DNA of 64,000 nt from Deltaproteobacteria bacterium (GTDB taxonomy: Bacteria; Desulfobacterota; Desulfuromonadia; Desulfuromonadales; BM103), in NCBI GenBank assembly GCA_024636215.1, contig JAGXHL010000076.1, positions 19,578 through 83,577 on the forward strand. The letters are read 5' to 3'. The position numbers and the translations under genes are program-made. This document shows positions 54,226 through 63,900 of the stretch, in pieces; positions within the stretch are counted from its first letter, which is position 1; each line of letters starts with the position of its first letter. The notes beneath the pieces are model-generated. The model searched no databases. It was not told the DNA's origin and saw only the letters and a list, made by a program, of their open reading frames with translations.

Positions 54226-55212
54226 TCACCCTGGAAGTTTATCACTCTCCTCCATACCTTTTTTCCACCAGTTCTTGTCCTCATCATCTGCCTGGCGGAT
54301 ACTCTGGGTCGGGCAGGCGTCACGGCCCGGGCAGCCATGCCGTCGACAGGGCTCGACATGAATGGTGACATCCGTACCTATAATCTCCTCTCCGATCTTC
54401 TTTTCAATATAATCGGTAATGTCATGAGCCTCTTCGACAGAGAGGTGTTTGCAGACCGTCAGATGAAAATCGATGAGCTTTTGTGATCCTGCACGCCGGG
54501 TGCGCAAGTTGTGGTAGCCGAAAAGATGGTGCTTGTGGTCTTTGATCAGGGTCTCGATTTCATGGCGGACTTTTTCTGGCAGTTGCTCATCGAGGATGTC
54601 ACGCATGGCTTGTCGCAATAAACGAATCGATTCGATGAGGATGTAGATTGCGACCATGAACGACATCACCGGGTCCAGCCAGGGCAGGTCGAAAAGGCTG
54701 ATCAGGATCAGCCCGAAGAGCAATGCCAGGTTGGTGTAAACATCCATCGAAAAATGCAGCGCATCCGCTTCGAGCGCCGAAGAGTCGGTCTCCCTGGCGA
54801 CCCGATGCAAGTGACGGCTGATCAGGAGGGAGACAAGCGTGCTGATTGACATGACGATGATGCCGATCCCGGTTTGTTTGATCGGACTGGCTTCGATCAT
54901 ACGCTGTACGGCTTCGTATATGATCCAGCAGCCAGAGACCGCTATCACCAGAGCCTGGAAGATCGTCGCCAGGGTTTCAAATTTGCCGTGTCCGTAGGGA
55001 TGTTGTTCATCTGCCGGTTGCTCGGCGTGATGGATCGCCATCAGGTTGATGCCGGACATCAGGATGTCGAGCAAAGAGTCGATCGCTGAAGTCAGCACCG
55101 CCAGACTGCCGGTGATGAGACCGGTCAGCAGCTTGAGAATGGCCAGCCCCAATGCCGTAAAGACCGAGAGTTTGGCAGCGGCCAATTTGGGTGATTTTGT
55201 TGATTGTGTCAT
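54226..55212 (-). CDS. Cation diffusion facilitator family metal exporter
   Basis: 328 residues from ATG 55212 (a GTG at 55236 is also open; neither has a strong ribosome site). Six membrane segments. The metal site is visible as SAIDSLLDILMSG with HPYGHGKFE, and the second site EADALHFSMDVYTN, typical of Zn/Fe/Mn CDF proteins with H..D and H..D pairs. A cytosolic C-terminal domain follows (LFGYHNLRTRRAG, DFHLTVCKHLSVEEAHDIT). The last ~35 residues are Cys/His-rich (HVEPCRRHGCPGRDACP), which may bind metal. It exports divalent metal from the cytosol using protons. Confidence 0.9.
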   Translation of the reverse strand: MTQSTKSPKLAAAKLSVFTALGLAILKLLTGLITGSLAVLTSAIDSLLDILMSGINLMAIHHAEQPADEQHPYGHGKFETLATIFQALVIAVSGCWIIYEAVQRMIEASPIKQTGIGIIVMSISTLVSLLISRHLHRVARETDSSALEADALHFSMDVYTNLALLFGLILISLFDLPWLDPVMSFMVAIYILIESIRLLRQAMRDILDEQLPEKVRHEIETLIKDHKHHLFGYHNLRTRRAGSQKLIDFHLTVCKHLSVEEAHDITDYIEKKIGEEIIGTDVTIHVEPCRRHGCPGRDACPTQSIRQADDEDKNWWKKGMEESDKLPG

Positions 55213-55242
55213 CTTTTTGTCGGTTCGTTGCCGCACTTCGGT

Positions 55243-55752
55243 CTATAAAGGACAGGCCTCTCTCCAGGCGTCGTAACCATCGCCTTCGATCGCCCAGAAG
55301 TCATCAATTCTTTTCTGAAAATAGTCAAGCTGCTTGCTTTGCGTGGAAATCGCCTCTGCTGTGTCCCGGCTCACCAGTTTTTGGGAGGCAAGGTAGGAGT
55401 AAAGTTCTGCCACCCCCGTGAGGATCTTCTTGAGCTCGGTCAGGTTGGGCTCCAGGGTGCGAACGATGTACCAGTGCCCGGCAAATTGCAGCAGGTCTTT
55501 TGCTTCGACTGCGAACAGGTTCTTGTGTTTCTCCGGAATGATGAACTCGCGAAGAAAATAGTCGGCACCCTGACAATGTTCGCCGGCTTGTTCCGGTGGC
55601 AGACCCTGCTTTTGCACCAGTTCCTGGTAAAGGTGACGCAAGAGGTCGACACACAAACTGTCGACACGCATTTCATCATCAAGATTTGTGAGATTGTAGT
55701 CGGTTTTGTTCAAGCCCTGAAGCAGGGGATGGAGCTCGGCTGCGGCTGTCAT
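55243..55752 (-). CDS. Conserved-looking hypothetical protein
   Basis: 169 residues from ATG 55752, which has AAGGAG thirteen bases upstream; the frame reaches back to 55827 but those residues look like leader sequence. It is helical and soluble with no signal peptide. HYFLREFIIPEKH-like text appears as DYFLREFIIPEKHKNLF, and GHWYIVRTLEPNLTEL is a distinctive stretch. I do not recognise the family. It lies 30 bp upstream of the CDF gene on the same strand, so co-expression is likely. Confidence 0.6.
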   Translation of the reverse strand: MTAAAELHPLLQGLNKTDYNLTNLDDEMRVDSLCVDLLRHLYQELVQKQGLPPEQAGEHCQGADYFLREFIIPEKHKNLFAVEAKDLLQFAGHWYIVRTLEPNLTELKKILTGVAELYSYLASQKLVSRDTAEAISTQSKQLDYFQKRIDDFWAIEGDGYDAWREACPL

Positions 55753-55958
55753 ATAGGTTGCTGTACTCCTTGGAATTAATAGCTTATAACCATAATGTAC
55801 TTTGTCTTTATTTAGCAACCATCTCAATGATTTTTAAACCCGCTTTGCTGTTTACAGTCAACTGGCTGATTTGTTAACATAACATGCGAGTCACAGTTCA
55901 CTTTGAGAATTTCTGCACGGCCCTGTAACGGGTTGTTTTTTTTAGGATTTTAGCAATA

Positions 55959-58568
55959 ATGGCAAACAGAACACCGATGATGCAGCAGTATCTGGAGATC
56001 AAGGCTGATTATCCGGATGCAATCCTCTTCTTTCGGCTTGGCGATTTTTATGAAATGTTCATGGAGGACGCCGTTGTCGCATCGCGAATCCTCGATATTA
56101 CCCTGACCGCCCGCAACAAAGGCGCCGCCGAAGAAATTCCCCTCTGCGGCATACCCTTCCACAGTTGCCAGCCCTATATTGCCAAGCTGGTTAAAAGCGG
56201 CCACAAGGTCGCCATCTGTGAACAGGTTGAAGATCCCAAAACAACCAAAGGGCTCGTCAAACGTGCGGTCGTCAGGGTAGTCACCCCTGGACTGGTTGTC
56301 GATACAGATACGCTCGATCCTCGCCGTAACAATTATCTTTTGGCCTTGTCTCCGATCGGCAGTGATTGTTTTGGCGTCGCCTATGTTGATATCACCACAG
56401 GTGAATTCAAGGTGACCGAGCTCGCTGAGCTGGAGAGCACTGCTGGTGAGATTCTCTCCCGTGACCCGGCTGAAGTCCTTGTTGCAGAAGGCGACGCCGG
56501 GGATAAAGTCGTCGAAGCTCTGCACAATATTCTTCAGGGGCGGATCGTTAATCGTCTCCCCGATTGGGCGGCTGCAGAAGATCGTGCACGCCAGGTTTTA
56601 TTGGAGTTCTTCCCTGACGGTTCACTGGAGAGCTTTGGCTGTAATGCGATGCCTGCTGCAATTCAGGCTGCCGGGATGGTTCTTTACTATCTGGAGGAGA
56701 CGCAGAAGGGTGCGGTCTCTCATCTGCAAGCTTTGCAGACCTACCATGTTCGCGACCACATGGTTCTTGATGATTTTACCCGACGCAATCTGGAGCTCAC
56801 TGAAACCCTGCACGACGGCAGCCGTCGTGGTTCCCTGCTCGGTGTGATGGATCGGACGGTCACGGCCATGGGAGCGAGAAAACTTCGCCACTGGTTGACC
56901 CACCCACTGGTTGACAAAAAACGGATTATTGAGCGCCATATGGCTGTTGAGGAGCTGGTTCGCGAAAGTCTCTGTCGCGATGATCTGCGCCGGTCTCTGG
57001 ATCAAGTCTATGACCTCGAGCGTCTTAACGGCCGGATCGCCATGGCGACCGGCAACGCCAAGGACCTGGCCGCACTGCGCATTTCACTGGAAAAACTGCC
57101 GCAGCTGGTTGATCGCCTCACGCAACTGGAGAGTCCACTTCTTTCAGAGTTGCGAGATGGACTCGATACCATGCCGGATATGGTTGAATTGATCGCGACC
57201 GCTATTGTTGATGACCCTCCCTTCGTCATGCGTGAAGGTGGTTTGATCCGCGAGGGTTTTCATGCGGAACTCGATGAGCTGCGCAATATCAGCCGCGAGG
57301 GTAAAGGCTGGATTGCCCGGCTGGAGCAGGAAGAGAAGGAACGCACCGGCATTTCCACCCTCAAGGTTCGCTATAACAGGGTCTTCGGGTACTACATTGA
57401 AGTCACCCGCTCACAGCTGAGCCGGGTTCCTGAAGATTACCAGCGTAAGCAGACCCTCGCCAACGCGGAACGGTTCATCACGCCAACACTTAAGGAGTAC
57501 GAGGAAAAAGTCCTTGGCGCAGAAGACCGGGTTGTGGAAATCGAATACGACCTGTTTCAGAACATTCGCAGACAGGTTGCCCTGCAGGGCAAGCGGATCC
57601 AGGCCACTGCCGACAAGGTCGCCATCCTGGACATCCTGCTTGGATTCGCCGATCTGGCCCACGAACACAACTACTGCACTCCACTGATGGATGATTCGAC
57701 CGAGTTGTGTATCGAGGATGGCCGTCATCCTGTGATTGAAACCATGAACCTCGGTGAGCGCTTCATTGCCAACGATGTGCATATGGATACCACGGAAAGA
57801 CAGATACTGATCATCACCGGCCCGAATATGGCCGGAAAATCGACATTCATGCGTCAGGTCGCGCTCCTTGTTCTGATGGCTCAGGTCGGCAGTCTGGTGC
57901 CCGCAAAAAAGGCACAAGTCGGCATCGTCGATCGTATCTTCACCAGGGTCGGCGCCAGTGACAACCTTGCACGAGGGCAGTCGACGTTCATGGTCGAGAT
58001 GACAGAGGCCGCCAACATTCTGAACCATGCCACGCCGCGCAGCCTGATCGTCCTCGATGAGATCGGTCGCGGCACCTCTACCTTTGACGGTGTCAGCATC
58101 GCCTGGGCTGTGGCTGAATATTTGCATGACAATGACCGGGTGGCTGCCAAGACCCTTTTTGCAACGCACTACCATGAACTGACCGATCTGGCCCAAACGC
58201 GTGAACGTGTCCGCAACTTCAACGTTGCGGTCAAGGAATGGAACGATCAGATCATATTCCTGCGGCGTATTGTCAAGGGTGGCGCCAGTCACTCCTACGG
58301 TATTCAGGTGGCACGCCTGGCCGGTTTGCCTGCAGCTGTTATCGAGCGCGCCAAGGAAGTTCTCAGAAACCTGGAATCCGGCGAATATGAAGCCGGGACG
58401 CCACGTCTGGCGCGCAGTAAAAGTGCCGCCAAGACGAGCGCAACGCCTCAGCTTGGACTCTTCGAACAAGCTGATCCGATCAGGCAGCGCATCGAGGAGA
58501 TGGATGTTTCAGTCCTGACGCCACTGCAAGCGCTTAACCTGCTTGACGAACTCAAAAAGATGCTTTGA
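55959..58568 (+). CDS. mutS: DNA mismatch repair protein MutS
   Basis: 869 residues. The mismatch-binding FYEMF motif occurs near residue 31 (GDFYEMFMEDA) and the ATPase has Walker A GPNMAGKSTFMRQ, LVELDEIGRG-type Walker B as IVLDEIGRGTSTFDG, and TLFATHYHEL. It recognises mismatches in replicated DNA with MutL. The C-terminus LTPLQALNLLDELKKML is the tetramerisation helix, so it is full length. It heads a + strand run with the amidase, glnD and xerD. ATG 55959 has only a weak TAGGA upstream. Confidence 0.97.
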   Translation: MANRTPMMQQYLEIKADYPDAILFFRLGDFYEMFMEDAVVASRILDITLTARNKGAAEEIPLCGIPFHSCQPYIAKLVKSGHKVAICEQVEDPKTTKGLVKRAVVRVVTPGLVVDTDTLDPRRNNYLLALSPIGSDCFGVAYVDITTGEFKVTELAELESTAGEILSRDPAEVLVAEGDAGDKVVEALHNILQGRIVNRLPDWAAAEDRARQVLLEFFPDGSLESFGCNAMPAAIQAAGMVLYYLEETQKGAVSHLQALQTYHVRDHMVLDDFTRRNLELTETLHDGSRRGSLLGVMDRTVTAMGARKLRHWLTHPLVDKKRIIERHMAVEELVRESLCRDDLRRSLDQVYDLERLNGRIAMATGNAKDLAALRISLEKLPQLVDRLTQLESPLLSELRDGLDTMPDMVELIATAIVDDPPFVMREGGLIREGFHAELDELRNISREGKGWIARLEQEEKERTGISTLKVRYNRVFGYYIEVTRSQLSRVPEDYQRKQTLANAERFITPTLKEYEEKVLGAEDRVVEIEYDLFQNIRRQVALQGKRIQATADKVAILDILLGFADLAHEHNYCTPLMDDSTELCIEDGRHPVIETMNLGERFIANDVHMDTTERQILIITGPNMAGKSTFMRQVALLVLMAQVGSLVPAKKAQVGIVDRIFTRVGASDNLARGQSTFMVEMTEAANILNHATPRSLIVLDEIGRGTSTFDGVSIAWAVAEYLHDNDRVAAKTLFATHYHELTDLAQTRERVRNFNVAVKEWNDQIIFLRRIVKGGASHSYGIQVARLAGLPAAVIERAKEVLRNLESGEYEAGTPRLARSKSAAKTSATPQLGLFEQADPIRQRIEEMDVSVLTPLQALNLLDELKKML

Positions 58569-60292
58569 TGACTATGAAACGCTTCCTTCTATTTATGATC
58601 TCCCTGCTCTGGCTGGTGTCGCCGGCACCAGCCTTCGCTGAAAGCGCTGAACAGGCTTACCAGAAAGCCCGGAACGCCTACTATTCGTTACAGGATTCAT
58701 CGCGCAAGCAGATGTATCGTGAAAACTGGGAGGGTGTTTACGATCGGTTCGAATCGGTGTACGAGCGCTTCCCGAAAACCCGACGCGGTGCAGATTCTCT
58801 GTATATGTGCGGCAAGACGATGGCAGGTCTTTATGCTGTCAGCCGGATTAAGCCGGATGCTCAACGTGCGATTGAGCTGTTTGTGCAAATGGCCGAAACT
58901 TACCCTGACAATTCCCTTGCTGATGATGCCTTGCTGCAGGCGGGGAACTTTACGGAAGAGGCTTTGGCAGACAAGACAGGCGCCTATAACCTTTACCGAC
59001 AGTTGCTTAAAACTCAACCTTCAGGTGATATGGCTGGTAAGGCGAAAGCGCGTTTGGCCGCATTGTCGGCCTACGCACCGGTTGAAACACCCGTTATTAA
59101 GCAACCGGTTGCTACACAATCTCCGACAGGGTCCGGACAACTGACGTCCATTCGCTACTGGTCAAATCCAGGCTACACCCGGATTGTTCTGGATGTCTCC
59201 AAAGAAGCTCTTTTTTCCTCTCATTATCTGGTTCCGGACCCGAGTGAGGGGGCGCCACCCCGGCTTTATGTCGATATAGAGAAGACCGGACTGGCCGATA
59301 AACTGCAGGAAACGACTGTTGTCAATGACGGCCTGTTGCGACAGATCCGTACCGGCTTGCCTCGATCCGACACGGCACGAGTGGTTCTCGACCTCGAGAG
59401 TATAGGTGATTACAAGGTCTTCCCCTTGAGTGACCCATGGCGAATCGTCATTGACGTTGCCGGCGATAAGGCCCCGGAGCTTAAAAGCCTTGACGCAGAG
59501 ATCAGCAGCCTTCCGGATTCTGGGGGCGATGCCATTGCCAGGGTCCTCAACGACACCCCCAAAGTAGAACCGCCGCTGCGGATTCCTGAATCTTCATCAA
59601 AGTCAACGCTGCGCCGTATTGTTGTGGATGCCGGGCATGGTGGCAAAGATCCTGGTGCGGTCGGTAAAGGTGGAACCCTCGAGAAAGATGTGACCCTGCA
59701 GATGGCCAAGGCGTTGGCAAAGGAGCTAACGAAGCAGCTTGGCTGTGAGGTCATCCTGACCCGCAGTGGTGACGTTTATCTGCCCCTGGAGGAGAGGACC
59801 GCTATCGCCAACAAGGTTGGCGCAGACCTGTTTGTGTCACTTCATGCCAATGCGAACCATAACCGTGAAGCCTACGGCATCGAAACCTATTATCTTAACT
59901 TTTCCAAAAACGATAAAGCCGCCGCCGTAGCCGCCCGGGAAAATGGCATCTCGATCAAGCAGGTTTCAGATCTCGAATTGATTCTCTTTGATCTGATGGC
60001 AAACGCCAAGATCAACGAGTCCAGCCGACTTGCCACTGTCATTCAGGAGAGCCTGGTCAAAAGGATCAGTCAGAAGTATAGTGACGTTCGCGATCTGGGG
60101 GTCAGACAGGGTCCTTTCTATGTCCTGCTCGGCGCAACCATGCCCTCCGTTCTGGTGGAGACGGCCTTTATCAGTCATCCTCGCGAGGAGAAACGCCTCA
60201 AAAGTAGCGCCTACCAGGAATCTGCTGCTCAAGCGATTGCAGCAGCCATCAAAGACTACGCAGTGAACAACAAGCTGATAGCAACCCGTTAA
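58568..60292 (+). CDS. AMIN-domain N-acetylmuramoyl-L-alanine amidase
   Basis: 574 residues. A signal peptide (RFLLFMISLLWLVSPAPAFA) is followed by a TPR-like helical part (residues ~25-165; TRRGADSLYMCGKTMAGLY, YPDNSLADDALLQAG), an AMIN domain (~195-310; YWSNPGYTRIVLDVS) and an Amidase_3 domain (~345-570). Zinc and catalytic motifs are VVDAGHGGKDPGAVG, SLHANA and VLVETAFISHPRE. It cleaves the bond between muramic acid and the stem peptide in the periplasm, probably at division. The start overlaps the mutS stop by one base. The N-terminal TPR region is longer than in AmiC. Confidence 0.92.
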   Translation: MTMKRFLLFMISLLWLVSPAPAFAESAEQAYQKARNAYYSLQDSSRKQMYRENWEGVYDRFESVYERFPKTRRGADSLYMCGKTMAGLYAVSRIKPDAQRAIELFVQMAETYPDNSLADDALLQAGNFTEEALADKTGAYNLYRQLLKTQPSGDMAGKAKARLAALSAYAPVETPVIKQPVATQSPTGSGQLTSIRYWSNPGYTRIVLDVSKEALFSSHYLVPDPSEGAPPRLYVDIEKTGLADKLQETTVVNDGLLRQIRTGLPRSDTARVVLDLESIGDYKVFPLSDPWRIVIDVAGDKAPELKSLDAEISSLPDSGGDAIARVLNDTPKVEPPLRIPESSSKSTLRRIVVDAGHGGKDPGAVGKGGTLEKDVTLQMAKALAKELTKQLGCEVILTRSGDVYLPLEERTAIANKVGADLFVSLHANANHNREAYGIETYYLNFSKNDKAAAVAARENGISIKQVSDLELILFDLMANAKINESSRLATVIQESLVKRISQKYSDVRDLGVRQGPFYVLLGATMPSVLVETAFISHPREEKRLKSSAYQESAAQAIAAAIKDYAVNNKLIATR

Positions 60293-60293
60293 C

Positions 60294-62987
60294 ATGACAA
60301 AACAGCATACAGCCACAGATTTTTTTGCCACAGAGTTGATGATGGCCGGAGATGTCGCCTTCGAAAAAAGGCGTCCTCATCTGCTTGAAGCGGCTCGTTT
60401 ATATCTTGAACACCATCGACAGAATTGTCAGGAAAAACACAGATCAGGAGGCAGTGGTCGCGATGTGGTCGCCTGCAATACGGCGATGGCAGATACCTTG
60501 ATTCTTAAGCTGTATCAATGCTCGGCAGCAGAGTTCCCTACGGCGGGAAAGATTTGCTCTGCCGTCCTTGCCCTGGGAGGTTATGGTCGTGGAGAGTTAA
60601 ACCCGCTCTCCGATATTGATGTGATGTTTTTCTGCAGTGAGCAGAACAAGGACTTCGCAGAAAAGATCGCCGAGCGGGTCCTCTACCTGCTGTGGGACCT
60701 CAACCTGGACGTAGGCTACAGCGTTCGTACGGCCTCCGACTGCCTGAGTCTGGCCCAAACCGACATTACCATCCGTACGGCCATGCTCGATACGCGCTTT
60801 ATCGCAGGGGATCAGGTGCTCCACCACGAGTTTGAACGTCAGGTCCTTGACCCTTTGCTGAGCCGGAACAGCAAAGGATTTCTGAAGTTGAAATTCGAAG
60901 AACATAAAGACCGTCTGAGTAAATATGGCTCGAGCGTTTATATGCTGGAACCGAATATCAAGGAAGGGGAAGGCGGCCTGCGCGACCTGCATACGGCGGT
61001 CTGGATGCTGCGCGTTAAGTACAAAGCCAAAAGTTTGCGCGATCTTTTGAAAAAAGGGGTTATTTCAGACCATGAAATGGAGTCAATCGAATCAGCCTAT
61101 GATTACCTCTGGAGGATTCGTAATGAACTGCACTACCAGTGCAAGCGCAAAACCGACCAGCTCCAGTTTGATAAACAGGAGGAAATCGCCGCTTTTCTTG
61201 GTTACAAGGATAATAAAAAAGCTTTGTCAGTCGAACAGTTCATGCAGGATTACTACTCCCACGCAACCAGTACCGAACATCTGGCAACTTCTCTGATTTT
61301 TAAGGTTTACAAAGAAAAAGATCCTTCAGCAGGATTGTTCGGCAAACTTGGCAGACGCAGCCTGGGTGAGGATTTCTTCTGTTATCGCGGTGAATTGAAG
61401 ACGGCACGGGAAAATGTTTTTGAGAAACGTCCGGAAGCCATGATGCAGGCCTTTCTGCTGGCCAAGCAGAACGGTCTTGCCCTGAGTACCGATGTCAAAG
61501 GGCAGATCCGCGAGAATCTCAACCTGGTCAATGACAGCTTCAGGCGTAATCGCGAAGTTTCGGAGATGTTTCTGGAAATCATGCGTGGCCCGACCGGCGT
61601 CGCCCAGAGTTTGCGTGATATGCATCATCTGGCGTTTCTGAACAAGTACATTCCCGAATTCAGGAGAATCTACTGCAAGGTGCAACACGACGCATACCAT
61701 GTTTACACGGTTGATATTCATTCGATTTTTGCCGTCGAAGAGATAGAAAAGCTCTGGTCCGGTTCTTACGCAGAGAAGAAACCCCTGCTCACAAAGATTG
61801 CTGCTGATGTAGGCAAGCCTGAACTGATTGTGCTCGCCGTGCTCTTTCACGATATAGGCAAGGGTGAGGGGAAGGACCATTGCAATAAAGGTGCAGACAT
61901 GATCCCCAAGATCGCTCGTCGTCTGAACCTTTCAAAAGAAGACAGTCAACGGCTCGAGTTTCTGGTCCGACACCATCTCGATATGGCCCACATCTCGCAA
62001 AGACGCGATCTGAATGATATTCGACTGATTCAGGACTTTGTCAATACCATGGAAATGGCGGAGAATCTGAAGATGCTCTTTTTGTTGACCTTTGCCGACA
62101 TGAAGGCGGTTGGCCCGGATGTCTGGTCAGCATGGAAAGGTTATCTGTTGCAGGACCTTTATGAAAAGGCCTACGAAACCTTTGAACGCGGCAATTTTAT
62201 GAGCGATTTGCGCTCTGAGCGTGTTCGCAACCGTAAGCGTAAAGTTCTGGAAGCCCTTAAAGGGGAGTTTGGTGAAAAAAAGGTCAGGGAGCGACTGCGT
62301 TCAATGGGGACGCGGTATCTTTTGACCCACCGTTCCTGGGAAATCAAGGATCATCTGGCCCTCGAGTTATCGCGGGGCAAGGATACTGTGGCCATTCAGG
62401 TTATACATGATGAGGCCGCTGAATATACCGGCGTAACCATCTCCACTCTCGATGTCCCCGGCCTCTTCAGTATGATTGCAGGCGTTATGGCAGCCAATGG
62501 CATTAATATTCTCGGGGCACAGATTTATACCCGCAGCAATGGCTTTGCGCTCGATATACTGCATGTGAATAAACCGATTGGTGGCATTATTAACGATGCC
62601 GCCAAGTGGGAAAAAGTTCAGGCTGACCTGACCTCTGTTCTGGAAGGTCGAGTGCAGGTCTCCAGCCTGGTCAAGAGGCGTCAGAAGGGCGGATCCCTGC
62701 CCGGGAAAAATCTGCCCCGTTATCCAAATCGCGTGGAGTTTGATTGTGACGTGTCGAGAGAGCATACGGTCATTGATATCTTCGCTCATGATGAAGTTGG
62801 TCTTCTCTATAGAATTACCAGGACTCTTGTCGAACTGGGCCTTTATATCCATGTCGCCAAGATTTCCACTAAGGTTGATCAGGTGGCCGATACGTTTTAC
62901 GTCAAAGATATCTTCGGGCAGACCATCAGTGATGAAACCAAGCGCGAAGATATCCGCAAGGCTCTACTGGAATGCCTTGATGAGTAA
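60294..62987 (+). CDS. glnD: PII uridylyltransferase/uridylyl-removing enzyme
   Basis: 897 residues. The nucleotidyltransferase motif GGYGRGELNPLSDIDVMF lies near residue 95, an HD domain with FHDIGKGEG and RHHLDMAH sits around residues 515-570, and two ACT domains follow (VTISTLDVPGLFSMIAGVMA; VIDIFAHDEVGLLYRIT). It adds UMP to GlnB Tyr51 under nitrogen limitation and removes it when glutamine is high. glnB and glnA are at 33440-35254. ATG 60294 directly follows the amidase stop. Confidence 0.97.
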   Translation: MTKQHTATDFFATELMMAGDVAFEKRRPHLLEAARLYLEHHRQNCQEKHRSGGSGRDVVACNTAMADTLILKLYQCSAAEFPTAGKICSAVLALGGYGRGELNPLSDIDVMFFCSEQNKDFAEKIAERVLYLLWDLNLDVGYSVRTASDCLSLAQTDITIRTAMLDTRFIAGDQVLHHEFERQVLDPLLSRNSKGFLKLKFEEHKDRLSKYGSSVYMLEPNIKEGEGGLRDLHTAVWMLRVKYKAKSLRDLLKKGVISDHEMESIESAYDYLWRIRNELHYQCKRKTDQLQFDKQEEIAAFLGYKDNKKALSVEQFMQDYYSHATSTEHLATSLIFKVYKEKDPSAGLFGKLGRRSLGEDFFCYRGELKTARENVFEKRPEAMMQAFLLAKQNGLALSTDVKGQIRENLNLVNDSFRRNREVSEMFLEIMRGPTGVAQSLRDMHHLAFLNKYIPEFRRIYCKVQHDAYHVYTVDIHSIFAVEEIEKLWSGSYAEKKPLLTKIAADVGKPELIVLAVLFHDIGKGEGKDHCNKGADMIPKIARRLNLSKEDSQRLEFLVRHHLDMAHISQRRDLNDIRLIQDFVNTMEMAENLKMLFLLTFADMKAVGPDVWSAWKGYLLQDLYEKAYETFERGNFMSDLRSERVRNRKRKVLEALKGEFGEKKVRERLRSMGTRYLLTHRSWEIKDHLALELSRGKDTVAIQVIHDEAAEYTGVTISTLDVPGLFSMIAGVMAANGINILGAQIYTRSNGFALDILHVNKPIGGIINDAAKWEKVQADLTSVLEGRVQVSSLVKRRQKGGSLPGKNLPRYPNRVEFDCDVSREHTVIDIFAHDEVGLLYRITRTLVELGLYIHVAKISTKVDQVADTFYVKDIFGQTISDETKREDIRKALLECLDE

Positions 62988-63005
62988 TAGATTCAGCGGC
63001 AGGTT

Positions 63006-63893
63006 ATGAACGATTATCTCGACCATTACTTGAACTATCTGGCGGTAGAACGAGGCCTGGCTAATAACACCCTTGATGCCTACGGTCGAGACTTGGCACG
63101 CTACCTGGACTATCTGGAAGACCAGAGGGTTGTCGCACTGGAAAACATCTCGGCTGCCGTCGTCTTGCGTTTTCTCAGCTATCTGAAGGAGACGGGCTTG
63201 TCGCCACGGAGCCGGGCGCGAACTCTTGCCGCTTTGAGAACCTTCCACAAGTTTCTGGTGCGAGAGAAAATTGCCAGCAACAATCCTACGGATCAGGTGG
63301 TATCTCCCAAAAGCCTGACGGCACTGCCGCACACTTTATCGCCCCTGGATGTCGAAAACCTGCTTGCCGGTCCCAAGGGGGAATCACCTCTGGCCTGGCG
63401 CGACAGAGCCATGCTGGAAATCATCTATGCCACCGGCTTGCGGGTGTCGGAGCTGGTGTCTCTTAAATTGAGTGATTTGCAGATGGATGTCGGCTATCTG
63501 ACTGCTTTTGGTAAGCGCAGCAAGCAAAGGATTGTCCCCCTGGGAGAGACAGCGATTCTGGCTTTGCAGGAATATCTGCAGAAGGGACGTCCGAAGTTGC
63601 AGAAGCAGAAAGGCTCGCAATTCCTCTTCCTTAATCGTTCAGGTGAAGGCTTGACACGTCAAGGCTTCTGGAAGATTATTAAGCGCCGCGCTCTTGAAGC
63701 AGGGATTGCCCAGAGCATTACGCCCCACACCATGCGCCATTCCTTTGCAACGCATCTGCTGGAAAATGGAGCAGATTTGCGTTCTGTTCAGGCCATGCTT
63801 GGACATGCGGACATTTCTACAACCCAGATTTATACCCATGTAACACGTGAACGTTTGCGTAAAATTCATGCTGAACATCATCCCAGGGGGTGA
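63006..63893 (+). CDS. xerD: Tyrosine recombinase XerD
   Basis: 295 residues. The core-binding N-terminal domain (YLAVERGLANNTLDAYGRDL) is followed by the catalytic domain with Arg (ATGLRVSELVSL), then HTMRHSFATHLLENG (His, Arg), GHADISTTQIYTHV (His and Tyr nucleophile). All catalytic residues are intact. XerC/XerD resolve chromosome dimers at dif with FtsK. Its neighbour glnD supports XerD rather than XerC. A heptad array begins just past the stop. No dif-like site was noticed. Confidence 0.93.
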   Translation: MNDYLDHYLNYLAVERGLANNTLDAYGRDLARYLDYLEDQRVVALENISAAVVLRFLSYLKETGLSPRSRARTLAALRTFHKFLVREKIASNNPTDQVVSPKSLTALPHTLSPLDVENLLAGPKGESPLAWRDRAMLEIIYATGLRVSELVSLKLSDLQMDVGYLTAFGKRSKQRIVPLGETAILALQEYLQKGRPKLQKQKGSQFLFLNRSGEGLTRQGFWKIIKRRALEAGIAQSITPHTMRHSFATHLLENGADLRSVQAMLGHADISTTQIYTHVTRERLRKIHAEHHPRG

Positions 63894-63900
63894 GGATAGT